A stretch of DNA of 15,950 bases from the NCBI GenBank assembly GCA_964530185.1, contig CAZHBB010000068.1, positions 1-15,950 of the forward strand, read 5' to 3'. Below the pieces are notes generated by a model that was not told the origin of the DNA, made no database searches, and worked only from the letters and a program-made list of their open reading frames with translations. The position numbers and the translations under genes were made by a program. Positions 6,963 through 14,193 of this stretch are shown piece by piece (position 1 is the first letter of the stretch; each line of letters starts with the position of its first letter). Origin of the DNA: PWVB01 sp964530185 (GTDB lineage Bacteria > Chloroflexota > Anaerolineae > B4-G1 > SLSP01).

Positions 6963-7253
6963 GTGACTGAGTTGAGTGTCCAGAGAAGGGGGCTGGCGCA
7001 GAGGCTGTGGATGGAGGAGCCACCAACGGCACAGTTCGGCTGAGCCTGTCCCAGGGGGCAGTGCTGCCCATCGAGCTCAGCACGCGAGTACCGGTCAGCA
7101 CCACAACGCCAGTGGTGATGCAGGTGGCGGTGAAGATCCAGCTAGCGGAGACCGGTATGGCCCGCGATTGAGTAGCTACGCGCTGTGCTGCGTCCGGTCG
7201 CCGCCTTTATGCAGGCCCTGCCGGATACCTTAGAGGAGTTGATCGAGCCATAA
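6963..7253 (+). pseudogene. Decayed small gene at the head of the methyltransferase operon
   Basis: No intact reading frame covers this stretch, but protein-like fragments are readable in two frames. From GTG 6963 one frame reads TELSVQRRGLAQRLW and stops at 7041. A second frame, open from 6971 to TGA at 7169, includes LSLSQGAVLPIEL, VPVSTTTPVVMQVAVKIQLAE. A third segment, back in the first frame after a TAG at 7173, reads LRAVLRPVAAFMQALPDTL and EELIEP, ending in TAA at 7251. That TAA overlaps the ATG of the methyltransferase by one base, as in the other tight junctions of this operon, which supports a former coding gene. At least two frame changes and one in-frame stop separate the parts. 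The alternating hydrophobic and polar pattern suggests a small membrane-associated protein of unknown function. Sequencing errors beside a poorly assembled region are an alternative explanation. Confidence 0.42.
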
Positions 7254-8158
7254 TGTCGGATCGGGAACGCCCTGTCTGCAACTATGAGGGGTCACGTTAC
7301 AGCACCGAGTTCTGGACCGCATCACGGAGCTACGAGGACGGCGCGGAGCGGATAGCCCTGCGGCACCTGCTTCCTCCGCGCGGTCGGAGGCTGCTGGAGA
7401 TCGGCGCTGGCTTCGGTAGGCTGGTGGATCTCTATCAGGGGTACGACACGGTCGTGTTGCTGGACTATGCCCGCACGCAGCTTGAGCAGGCGGTGGAGCG
7501 GCTGGAAAACGGGCGCTCCGATGGCGGCCCTCGCTACGTCTTTGTCCAGGCCAACTTCTATCATCTGCCCTTTGTACCTGCAAGCTTCGACGCGGTCACC
7601 ATGATCCGGACGTTGCATCATGCGGTGGATGCCCCAGCGGTGTTGCACCAGATCGCGCAGGTGTTGGGGCCTGGGGGGGCCTTTGTGTTGGAGTTCGCCA
7701 ACAAGCACAACCTGAAGGCCATCGTGCGCTATCTCCTGCGTCGCCAGGCTTGGTCGCCCTTTGACCCGGAGCCGGTGGAGTTCGTGGAGCTCAACTTCGA
7801 CTTCCACCCGCGTTGGGTGTGGCAGCAGCTCGCGGCGGTGGGCCTGCAGCGGGATGGAGTACGTACGGTCTCCCACTTTCGGGTTGGGCTACTCAAACGT
7901 TGGGTGCCAACGCGGCTATTGGTAACCCTGGATGGCCTGATACAATGGACCGGAGAGCTTTGGCAACTCAGCCCCAGTGTTTTTGTGCGCGCCATGGCCC
8001 CGCCGACAGGCAAACCGGCACCCGCGGGGGTGCTCTTCCGCTGTCCGGCCTGTGGGGCTCCCCTCACTGAGGCGCATGACGAGGGGTTCCAGTGTACCTG
8101 TGGTGAATCCTGGAAGCGTGTGGGCCAGATCTATGACTTCCGATACCCTCGACCTTGA
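7253..8158 (+). CDS. Class I SAM-dependent methyltransferase with C-terminal zinc ribbon
   Basis: The 301-residue protein has a Rossmann methyltransferase domain: motif I LLEIGAGFGR (48-57), an acidic ribose-binding position at VVLLDYA (67-73), the LPF..ASFDAVTMIRTLHH motif (105-123) and LGPGGAFVLEF (138-148). The type-11 core is followed by an extension (about 165-250) and a short tail with four cysteines, FRCPACGAPL (264, 267) and FQCTCGESW (281, 283), ending VGQIYDFR, like the Trm112/YcaR-type ribbons found in rRNA and tRNA methylation partners. The second cysteine pair has one intervening residue rather than two. The substrate is unknown. The start ATG overlaps the TAA of the upstream remnant by one base, with GAGGAG about 15 nt before it. 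It heads a tightly packed four-gene run with the CDF transporter. Confidence 0.88.
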   Translation: MSDRERPVCNYEGSRYSTEFWTASRSYEDGAERIALRHLLPPRGRRLLEIGAGFGRLVDLYQGYDTVVLLDYARTQLEQAVERLENGRSDGGPRYVFVQANFYHLPFVPASFDAVTMIRTLHHAVDAPAVLHQIAQVLGPGGAFVLEFANKHNLKAIVRYLLRRQAWSPFDPEPVEFVELNFDFHPRWVWQQLAAVGLQRDGVRTVSHFRVGLLKRWVPTRLLVTLDGLIQWTGELWQLSPSVFVRAMAPPTGKPAPAGVLFRCPACGAPLTEAHDEGFQCTCGESWKRVGQIYDFRYPRP

Positions 8159-8174
8159 GGTGTCATCCGTGGCT

Positions 8175-9137
8175 ATGCAGACTGTCCGAGAGGCTCAGCC
8201 CGATGAGCGTCGACGCCGGCTTATGGCGTGGGCGCTGGCGATGACGTTGGCAGGGAACGTTCTCCTTGTCCTGGGCAAGGGGGTGGTCGCGCGACTCACC
8301 GGAAGCTCCGCTCTGTATGCCGATGCAGCGAACTCGGCCTCTGACGTAGTGTATTCCTGCCTGATGGCTCTAGGGCTTTGGCTCTCCCTCCGTCCCCCTG
8401 ATGCAACCCATCCGCAGGGCCATGGTCGTTTCGAAGCCCTGGCGGGTCTGGTGGTGGCGGCCGCGATGACGTTGGCGGCTGTAGAGGCTGGTCGGGCGGC
8501 GCTCATAGGTTTCCTGCACGGCGGACAGGTCGTGCCCGCCGGTTGGCCCACGCTGGTGTTGGTCCTCAGTGCGGGGGTCAAGGCCGGGATGTATGGGGGA
8601 GTCCATGCCATTGCCAGGAAGAGCCACAGCCCGACGCTGGATGCCGCGGCGAAAGACAATCTGTCCGATGTGTTGACCTCGTTGGCTGCTTTTGTCGGTA
8701 CCCTGTTTTCACGGGTGCTTCACCCCCTGGCGGATCCGGTCGCCGGTGCGCTGGTGGCCCTCTGGATCCTGCGGGCCGCGGCGGGCGTGTGGTTGGACAA
8801 CATCCGGTATCTCACTGGCGGGGCCGCGCCGGCTGAGCTGAGGGATAAGATCGTCGCCGAGGCACAGGCCGTGCGTGGTGTGCTGAATGTGCATCAGGTG
8901 TTGACGGAGCATGTGGGGCCACAGTTGATCGCCGATCTGCATATCAACGTGGACGGCACACTGCCATTGGCCGAGGCACACGCGATCTCCGATGCCGTGC
9001 GCCACCGCGTCGAGAGCCTGCCAGAGGTTGATCGCGCTTATGTCCATGTGGAGCCCTGCGAACAGAGTGCCAGGTCCATGGCGCAGGGCTCACAATCCCA
9101 GCCCCCATCGGCGTCGGGGTCAGAAGGGATGCTATGA
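8175..9137 (+). CDS. Cation diffusion facilitator transporter, probable Mn2+-type
   Basis: A proton-coupled divalent cation exporter of the inner membrane (CDF family). The 320 residues contain six hydrophobic segments (about 18-37, 46-71, 87-111, 123-142, 163-182, 185-206) and a C-terminal cytoplasmic dimerisation domain (about 222-295) with DLHINVDGTLPLAEAH. The TM2 site reads ADAANSASDVV (Asn53, Asp57) and the TM5 site KDNLSDVLTS (Asp161, Asp165). The HPQGHGRFE signature is at 79-87. An N-D-D-D metal site is characteristic of Mn-exporting members such as pneumococcal MntE, while Zn exporters carry H-D-H-D (recalled family knowledge; selectivity here is inference). The start is uncertain: ATG 8175 has GAGG 14 nt upstream, while ATG 8133 would overlap the methyltransferase by 26 nt and lacks a ribosome site. 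The stop overlaps the next start as ATGA. Confidence 0.9.
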   Translation: MQTVREAQPDERRRRLMAWALAMTLAGNVLLVLGKGVVARLTGSSALYADAANSASDVVYSCLMALGLWLSLRPPDATHPQGHGRFEALAGLVVAAAMTLAAVEAGRAALIGFLHGGQVVPAGWPTLVLVLSAGVKAGMYGGVHAIARKSHSPTLDAAAKDNLSDVLTSLAAFVGTLFSRVLHPLADPVAGALVALWILRAAAGVWLDNIRYLTGGAAPAELRDKIVAEAQAVRGVLNVHQVLTEHVGPQLIADLHINVDGTLPLAEAHAISDAVRHRVESLPEVDRAYVHVEPCEQSARSMAQGSQSQPPSASGSEGML

Positions 9138-9979
9138 CCGAGATCCGTGAGCGTCGCGGGCCAGACTCTCTGCCCTCCGGTTTCGGGGGTGGCTGGCTGC
9201 TTTTGCCAACCGCGGCAGCGCTCGCTGGCGTCTGGGCAGCGGCTCCACAGGCGTTTGGCGAGATGCCGGAGCGTCTGGCCTTCATGGTGGCTCTCATTCT
9301 CGGTGGGTGGCAACCCCTATGGAGTCGGGTTGGGCGGACGGACTTCGCCACGCCTCTGCATCAATGGACGGGATGGACGCGAGAGATCCCTTTGGAGCGA
9401 TGGCCCTATCTGCAACCTGGCACGCCTGGGGCGCGACTTCATCAAAGGTTAGCCCGCGCCCGTGCGTGGTGGCGTGAGGTCGGTCGCCCTGCTTTGGAGG
9501 CCCCACTGTGGCAGGCGCTGGAGGCCGCGCTTGTCAGCCTGGCATTGGGTTGGGGCCTGGGGCGGGAGCCTTTGCTCTTGACGCTGTGTTTTCTGGCCTG
9601 GACGGAGTTGGCGACATTGTGGCGTGAGGGCAAGGGCGAACCCGGCCCTTTGTGGCACGCTGCGGCGATGGTAGGGTTCCCGTGGCTGCTTGGGGCAGCG
9701 GTGGTGACGGGGGATCTTGCGCAGTCCGCGGTGCCAGCTCTGGTAGCCACGGCGATGGTCGGTTGCTTCTCCTGCGGGAATCTGTTCTCTTTGATCGCGC
9801 CGCTGATCGGCGCCGGGTATCTGGCGTGGCACCAACGGGCGGTGTTGGCGGGCTGGTTGGTGCTGCTGGCAGTGCCAGGCTGGGTCGTGTGGGCCCACCG
9901 CCCTCCCAGATCTTTCTATCGGCGCATGGTTGGTCCGTGGGTGGTGATGATGGTACTGCTGTTGGCCTGGGGGTTATAG
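9134..9979 (+). CDS. Polytopic membrane protein of unknown function
   Basis: I do not recognise a family. The 281 residues contain about seven hydrophobic segments: near 20-42, 48-63, 125-155, 174-193, 197-230, 235-252 and 264-281. A soluble, Trp- and Arg-rich loop at about 64-120 (FATPLHQWTGWTREIPLERW, then RLHQRLARARAWWREVG) carries many positive charges and is probably cytoplasmic. A CFSCGN motif lies in the fifth hydrophobic stretch. The start overlaps the CDF stop by 4 nt (ATGA) with AGAAGGG about 5 nt upstream. Its stop directly abuts the ATG of the next methyltransferase, so it is translated as part of the operon. No catalytic motif is visible. Confidence 0.8.
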   Translation: MTEIRERRGPDSLPSGFGGGWLLLPTAAALAGVWAAAPQAFGEMPERLAFMVALILGGWQPLWSRVGRTDFATPLHQWTGWTREIPLERWPYLQPGTPGARLHQRLARARAWWREVGRPALEAPLWQALEAALVSLALGWGLGREPLLLTLCFLAWTELATLWREGKGEPGPLWHAAAMVGFPWLLGAAVVTGDLAQSAVPALVATAMVGCFSCGNLFSLIAPLIGAGYLAWHQRAVLAGWLVLLAVPGWVVWAHRPPRSFYRRMVGPWVVMMVLLLAWGL

Positions 9980-10840
9980 ATGGTGTGGCTCGTGGCCGGA
10001 GCGGGTCTGCTCCTGCTGATTGCCGTTCTTTACTGGCAGTTGATCATCGCCGAAGGTGCCTACCTCGGCCGCAAAGTAGTAGCGCTACTCTATGACTGGT
10101 CCGCCCATCTCTATGATGGCATCAAGCGGTTTGACACGCGCTACGAGCGGTACTTTCTCGCTCGACCACTGGTCAACGCGGTCTTCTCATTCCCCAACCC
10201 GGTGGTGCTGGATGTGGCGACGGGGACCGCGCGCCTGCCGCGGGCGCTTTTCCCGGAGGTCGGCTTTCGTGGCAAGGTGATTGGGTTGGATCTCTCGCGC
10301 AAGATGCTTGCCCAGGCTGTGGCGAAGACCGCGCGTTGGAAGGATCGGTGTCTCTTCGTCTGGGATGACGCGACGACGCTGCCATTTCCCGACGGGAGCT
10401 TCGAGGTCGTGACCTGCCTGGAGGCGTTGGAGTTTATGCCTGACCCCCGGCGTGTGTTGGCGGAGATGGTGCGGGTTCTCAGGCCTGGAGGGCTCCTGCT
10501 CACCACCAATCGCATCGGGAGGGATGCGCGCTGGCTGCCAGGCCGGACCTACTCCGCCGAAGCGCTGGAGGCCTATCTGCAGGAGTTGTCGCTGGAGATG
10601 ATCCAGATCCGTCCCTGGCAGGAGGATTATGACCTGGTCTGGGCCTCAAAGCCAGGGGCCTGTGAGCCGCTGCCCCCCCGGCCTCTCGTTTCCTTCCTGT
10701 GCTGCCCGCAATGTGGTCAACCCTTGGACTGGGGCGACCTCCATACCCTGCGGTGTGAGGCGGGGCACAGGGTCCCGGTGGGTCATGACGGCATCGTCGA
10801 GATGGTAAGGGCGCGTGCTCACCACCCCCAGCGACGCTGA
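9980..10840 (+). CDS. Membrane-anchored SAM-dependent methyltransferase with C-terminal CCCH zinc knuckle
   Basis: The 286 residues begin with one transmembrane helix (about 2-23). A class I methyltransferase core follows: motif I VVLDVATGTAR (75-85), VIGLDLSRKML (100-110, ribose-binding Asp104), LPFPDGSFEVVTCLEALEF (134-152) and LRPGGLLLTTNR (167-178), in the UbiE/COQ5-like style. The tail has CPQCGQPLDWG (Cys242, Cys245) and LRCEAGH (Cys259, His263), then GHDGIVEM. The C-x2-C-x13-C-x3-H spacing resembles the N-terminal zinc site of RlmA-type 23S rRNA methyltransferases, but sits at the opposite end. The substrate is unknown, and the anchor argues for a membrane-near target such as a lipid or quinone (inference). 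It starts immediately after the stop of the upstream membrane protein with no gap. The final residues RARAHHPQRR look unstructured. Confidence 0.87.
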   Translation: MVWLVAGAGLLLLIAVLYWQLIIAEGAYLGRKVVALLYDWSAHLYDGIKRFDTRYERYFLARPLVNAVFSFPNPVVLDVATGTARLPRALFPEVGFRGKVIGLDLSRKMLAQAVAKTARWKDRCLFVWDDATTLPFPDGSFEVVTCLEALEFMPDPRRVLAEMVRVLRPGGLLLTTNRIGRDARWLPGRTYSAEALEAYLQELSLEMIQIRPWQEDYDLVWASKPGACEPLPPRPLVSFLCCPQCGQPLDWGDLHTLRCEAGHRVPVGHDGIVEMVRARAHHPQRR

Positions 10841-10874
10841 CCCGAGGACATTCTGCTCACCATTTCCCAACGAT

Positions 10875-10898
10875 CCGTGGGGCTTCTCACCCCAACGG
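10875..10898. terminator. Hairpin between convergent genes, possible bidirectional terminator
   Basis: CCGTGGGG pairs with CCCC and ACGG across one bulged A, giving an 8-bp stem and a 7-nt loop, in the 77-nt gap between the stop of the second operon methyltransferase and the stop of mutS. Neither strand shows a T-tract after the stem, so termination function is only inferred from its position. Confidence 0.35.
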
Positions 10899-10917
10899 TG
10901 AACCGCTACGTCCCGGT

Positions 10918-13557
10918 TTAGCCTTCTTCTTCTTGCTGCGGGCCTGATTGGAGGCGCTTTTGCAGGCGATAGAGTGTGTTCAGCGCGTCCAGGGGGGTCA
11001 TGCTATTGAGATCGAGCTGCCGCAGCTCCTCGATCACCGGGTGTTCCTGGGCGATGAGCACCGGTTGGAAAGCCTCCAGCGCTGTCTCCTCTGTCCCGGG
11101 GCGAAACTCCCCGCTCTCCAGTTGTTCCAGCAGTCCCTCGGCGCGGTGCACCACGGGCGCGGGGATGCCCGCCAGCCGGGCCACGTGGATCCCATAGGAG
11201 CGGTCCGCGCCCCCGGGCACCACTTTGTGCAGGAAGATGACCTCATGCCCCTCCTCTGCCACGGCCAGATTGAAGTTTCGCACATGGGGTAGCTGTTGGG
11301 CTAACTCAATCAGCTCGTGGTAATGGGTGGCGAAGAGAGTGCGGGCCCGCCGCTCGGGGTGGTTGTGCAGGTACTCCACCACCGCCCAGGCGATCGCCAG
11401 TCCATCGTAGGTGCTGGTCCCACGCCCGATCTCGTCCAGGATCAGGAGGCTACGTGGGGTCGCGTGGTTGAGGATGTTGGCCGTCTCAACCATCTCCACC
11501 ATGAAGGTGGACTGGCCGGCGGCCAGCTCGTCCGCAGCGCCAATGCGGGTGAAAATCCGATCCACGATCCCGATATGGGCCTCATCGGCGGGGACGAAGC
11601 TTCCGACCTGCGCCATGAGGACGATCAGGGCCGTCTGACGCAGGTAGACGGACTTACCAGCCATGTTGGGGCCGGTGACGATATGGATGCGGTTTTGCTC
11701 GTCCATCTCCAAATCGTTGGGGACGAAGGGCTCGCGCTGGGCCAGCTCGACCACGGGATGCCGTCCCTCGCGGATGCACAACACGGGCGCCTCGTCGAAC
11801 GTCGGACGGGTGTAACGGTTCCGCACGGCGACCTCCGCCAGCGCTGCGGCCACATCGATGCGCGCCAGGGCGCGGGCGGTGCCCAGCAGCTTGGGAACGT
11901 GGGGAGCAATGCGCTGGCAGATCTCGCGGAACAGACGGCTCTCCAACTCGGCGATGCGCTCCTCGGCGTTCAATACCAGGCTCTCGTACTCCTTAAGTTC
12001 TGGGGTGATGTAGCGCTCTGCGTTTACCAGCGTCTGTTTGCGGATGTAGTCCTCGGGCACCAGATTAAGGTTGGCCTTGGTCACTTCGATGTAATAGCCG
12101 AAGACCTTGTTGTATCCAACCTTCAGGTTTTTGATGCCTGTGCGTTCCCGTTCCTTGCGTTCCAGTCCGGCGATCCACTCCCGGGCGTTCTTGCTGGCGG
12201 AGATGATGCTGTCTAGCTCACTGGAGTATCCGGGCCTGATGGTCCCGCCGCTGCTGAGTTGGGCGGGTGGATCGTCCACGATGGCTGAGGCGATCAACGT
12301 GGCGACCTCGGGAAGAGGCTCCAGCTCGTCCAGCAGGGAGGCTGGGCCTCCCGCCTGGAGCTGCTCAATCAGTCCTGGCACGCCTTCAAGCGTGGTGCGG
12401 ATGCCCACCAGGTCCCTGGGGCTGGCACGCTGCGTGAGCACGCGCGTCGCCATACGCTCCAGGTCGGCGATGCGTTTCAGCGTCTGACGTGTCTCCGCCC
12501 GCAGCAATCCGTCCCTGTAGAACCACTCGACGTGGTCAAGCCGTTCTTCGATCTCGGCGATGTCCAGCAGGGGATGGGCCAGACGGGTCAGTAGGAGGCG
12601 ACTTCCCATCGGTGTGACCGTCTCATCCAGCACGTCCAGCAGTGAACCCTTGCGCTCACGGCGCAGGGTCTCCGTGATCTCCAGGTTACGCCAGGTGGAG
12701 GCATCGATAGCCATGAATCGGTCGGTGGAATAGGTGCGCAGCCCGATGATCTGGGGCAGAAGGCCTTGTTGGGTCTCCTGAAGATAGCTCAACACGGCAC
12801 CGGCGGCCCGGATCGCCAGGGGTTTACCCTCGCATCCAAAGCCTTGCAGGGTCCTTACCCCGAAGTGCTCCAACAGCGTCTGGCGGGCGCTGGAGACTTC
12901 GAATCGGTAGACCGGCCAGGGGGTGAACTGAGCGGGCAAGTGATCCCGGAGCGCGTGTTCGGGGCGACGGAGTGGTTCACCGGTGCGTTGCTCCTTCCAG
13001 GAGCCTGGGTTAGGGATCAGCACCTCTCGGGGTTGTAGCCGTGTCAGCTCCTGGCGCGCAGCAGCCAGGGCCGCTTCAGGCGTGCGAGCGCTGAGTTGTG
13101 TGGTCGCGAACTCCCCAGTGGAGATCTCCGCGTAGGCTATGCCCACGCGATTCCCCTCGATCACGACCGCCGCCAGATAGTTAGGACGCCGTTCCTCGAG
13201 CATCGTCGGCTCGGTGAGAGTCCCTGCGGTGATTACCCGTTCCACCCGGCGCTCCATGGGCCCACGGCCGGTCGGCTCGCCAACCTGTTCGGCGATGGCG
13301 ACCCGATACCCCTTTTCCACCAGTCGGGCGATGTACCCCTCGACGGCGTGGTGGGGGACACCAGCCATGGGGACGCGAGTCCCCTTGGCTACAGGCCGCG
13401 ACGTGAGGATCAGATCCAACTCGCGAGAGACAATCTCTGCATCTTCGTCGAAGGCCTCGTAGAAGTCACCCAGCCGGAAGAAGAGGATGGTGTCTGGGTA
13501 ACGTGCCTTGAGCGTCAGATACTGCTGGCGCAGTGGTGTCACGCGGTTCTCTTTCAT
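10918..13557 (-). CDS. mutS: DNA mismatch repair protein MutS
   Basis: Binds mismatches and small loops in DNA and starts mismatch repair as an ATP-driven clamp. The product is 879 residues from the chosen start, close to family length. The mismatch-reading motif FFRLGDFYEAF is near the N-terminus (Phe32 and Glu34). A connector, lever and clamp region follows. The ATPase has Walker A GPNMAGKS (about 629-636), the MSH signature region AAGQSTFMVEM, Walker B LLILDEIGRGTSTYDG (about 704-719) and TLFATHYHEL. The C-terminal tail ends QQEEEG. The ATG at 13557 (MKENRVTPLRQQY) is preferred because family members begin close to the TP..QQY element, and because the -10 box of a good promoter overlaps the next in-frame ATG at 13566. 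A longer frame to 13608 would read through the promoter. GGAG lies 3 nt before 13557. No mutL is in the window. Confidence 0.96.
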   Translation of the reverse strand: MKENRVTPLRQQYLTLKARYPDTILFFRLGDFYEAFDEDAEIVSRELDLILTSRPVAKGTRVPMAGVPHHAVEGYIARLVEKGYRVAIAEQVGEPTGRGPMERRVERVITAGTLTEPTMLEERRPNYLAAVVIEGNRVGIAYAEISTGEFATTQLSARTPEAALAAARQELTRLQPREVLIPNPGSWKEQRTGEPLRRPEHALRDHLPAQFTPWPVYRFEVSSARQTLLEHFGVRTLQGFGCEGKPLAIRAAGAVLSYLQETQQGLLPQIIGLRTYSTDRFMAIDASTWRNLEITETLRRERKGSLLDVLDETVTPMGSRLLLTRLAHPLLDIAEIEERLDHVEWFYRDGLLRAETRQTLKRIADLERMATRVLTQRASPRDLVGIRTTLEGVPGLIEQLQAGGPASLLDELEPLPEVATLIASAIVDDPPAQLSSGGTIRPGYSSELDSIISASKNAREWIAGLERKERERTGIKNLKVGYNKVFGYYIEVTKANLNLVPEDYIRKQTLVNAERYITPELKEYESLVLNAEERIAELESRLFREICQRIAPHVPKLLGTARALARIDVAAALAEVAVRNRYTRPTFDEAPVLCIREGRHPVVELAQREPFVPNDLEMDEQNRIHIVTGPNMAGKSVYLRQTALIVLMAQVGSFVPADEAHIGIVDRIFTRIGAADELAAGQSTFMVEMVETANILNHATPRSLLILDEIGRGTSTYDGLAIAWAVVEYLHNHPERRARTLFATHYHELIELAQQLPHVRNFNLAVAEEGHEVIFLHKVVPGGADRSYGIHVARLAGIPAPVVHRAEGLLEQLESGEFRPGTEETALEAFQPVLIAQEHPVIEELRQLDLNSMTPLDALNTLYRLQKRLQSGPQQEEEG

Positions 13558-13564
13558 GGGCTCC

Positions 13565-13592
13565 ATTATAGCGGCCTGGGAGGCCGTCACAA
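13565..13592 (-). promoter_or_regulatory. mutS promoter with an inverted repeat in the spacer
   Basis: On the minus strand: TTGTGA (4 of 6), a 16-nt spacer and a perfect TATAAT. The spacer contains the inverted repeat CGGCCT-CCC-AGGCCG (13572-13586), placed as an operator would be. The start of transcription, about 7 nt past the -10, would fall near 13558, at or just before the ATG at 13557, so the message would be leaderless or nearly so. The promoter also overlaps the alternative ATG at 13566. Confidence 0.6.
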
Positions 13593-13599
13593 GACCTTC

Positions 13600-13633
13600 A
13601 AGAGACAAAGACGCAGGGCCACGACTCCCTGCG
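13600..13633 (-). terminator. Rho-independent terminator after the roadblock gene
   Basis: On the minus strand CGCAGGG and CCCTGCG form a perfect 7-bp stem with an 8-nt loop, followed by the T-rich TCTTTGTCTCTT. It lies about 35 nt past the stop of the roadblock gene and just before the mutS promoter, so the two genes are separate transcription units. Confidence 0.75.
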
Positions 13634-13668
13634 GTGATGTGGCTTGACCGGTTACCCTGTTTGAGGAA

Positions 13669-14043
13669 TCACAGCAGCCGTACCAGGCGTTCGACAGCGC
13701 GACGCATCTCCAGGAACACGAGGCCCAGTTTGGCCCGCTCGTGGGCCAGCACCGTGAGTACAGCCTCCTCTCCGATGCTCATGAGGATCACGTACCCACG
13801 ATCACCTCTTACGTAGACCTGTTCCAGCTCCCCCCGCCCCAACTCCTGGGCGATACGCTCTCCCAGCGACAACATCGCGGCCGACATGGCGGCCACCCGG
13901 TCCTCACCGGCCCCGCTGGGCAAGGCCGAGGCGATGATTAACCCATCGACGCTCACAATGGCCGAAGCCTGAATGTCGGCCACGCTGCTCTGTAGTTCGT
14001 GTAGGGCGCCTGACAATCTGTCAACACGCGACAACCTTGCCAT
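13669..14043 (-). CDS. Roadblock/LC7 domain protein
   Basis: A small protein of the roadblock/LC7 family (124 residues), the size and pattern of a single domain: an N-terminal helix (RVDRLSGALHELQSSVADIQ), then strand-rich core segments (ASAIVSVDGLIIASALP, EQVYVRGDRGYVILMSI, EEAVLTVLAHE) and a C-terminal helix (FLEMRRAVERLVRLL). Known bacterial members such as MglB act as regulators of Ras-like GTPases (MglA type), but no GTPase gene is in this window, so the partner is unknown. The start ATG 14043 is fixed by AGGAGG 6 nt upstream; a GTG at 14058 lies before that site. It has its own strong promoter with a leader of about 140 nt, and its own terminator. Confidence 0.9.
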   Translation of the reverse strand: MARLSRVDRLSGALHELQSSVADIQASAIVSVDGLIIASALPSGAGEDRVAAMSAAMLSLGERIAQELGRGELEQVYVRGDRGYVILMSIGEEAVLTVLAHERAKLGLVFLEMRRAVERLVRLL

Positions 14044-14049
14044 GGTATT

Positions 14050-14055
14050 CCTCCT
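14050..14055 (-). promoter_or_regulatory. Ribosome binding site fixing the roadblock start
   Basis: A perfect AGGAGG on the minus strand, 6 nt before the ATG at 14043. It excludes the in-frame GTG at 14058 as the main start. Confidence 0.75.
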
Positions 14056-14193
14056 CACTCAGAGTAAGGGCCAAACAGATGGTCAGCGAGGCCGGTAGAG
14101 CTTCCCCTCCCTATGGAGTGTGGGATAATGTCAAGTAGGCCTTGGGTCCCTGGGTGGAGTCAGGTGGCGTTCGCTGTTGTATTCCTTAAAACT

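Noticed and set aside
6976..7233. Plus-strand open frame of 85 codons upstream of the methyltransferase
   Set aside because: The translated sequence is low-complexity and Arg/Gly/Ser-rich, as in shadow frames. The protein-like fragments lie in the other two frames.
7322..7876. Minus-strand open frame opposite the first zinc-ribbon methyltransferase
   Set aside because: The plus-strand frame has clear methyltransferase motifs in order; the reverse frame has none.
8195..8659. Minus-strand open frame inside the CDF gene
   Set aside because: Antisense to conserved transmembrane metal-site codons and without any start signal.
11317..12216. Plus-strand open frame of 299 codons opposite mutS
   Set aside because: It lies opposite the conserved MutS ATPase and core, with no ribosome site and a composition typical of antisense translation.
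14044..14190. Regulatory RNA or riboswitch in the long roadblock leader
   Set aside because: Only short, weak stems (4-5 bp) were seen and no known riboswitch motif. A second TTGACA at 14129-14134 has no matching -10 box.
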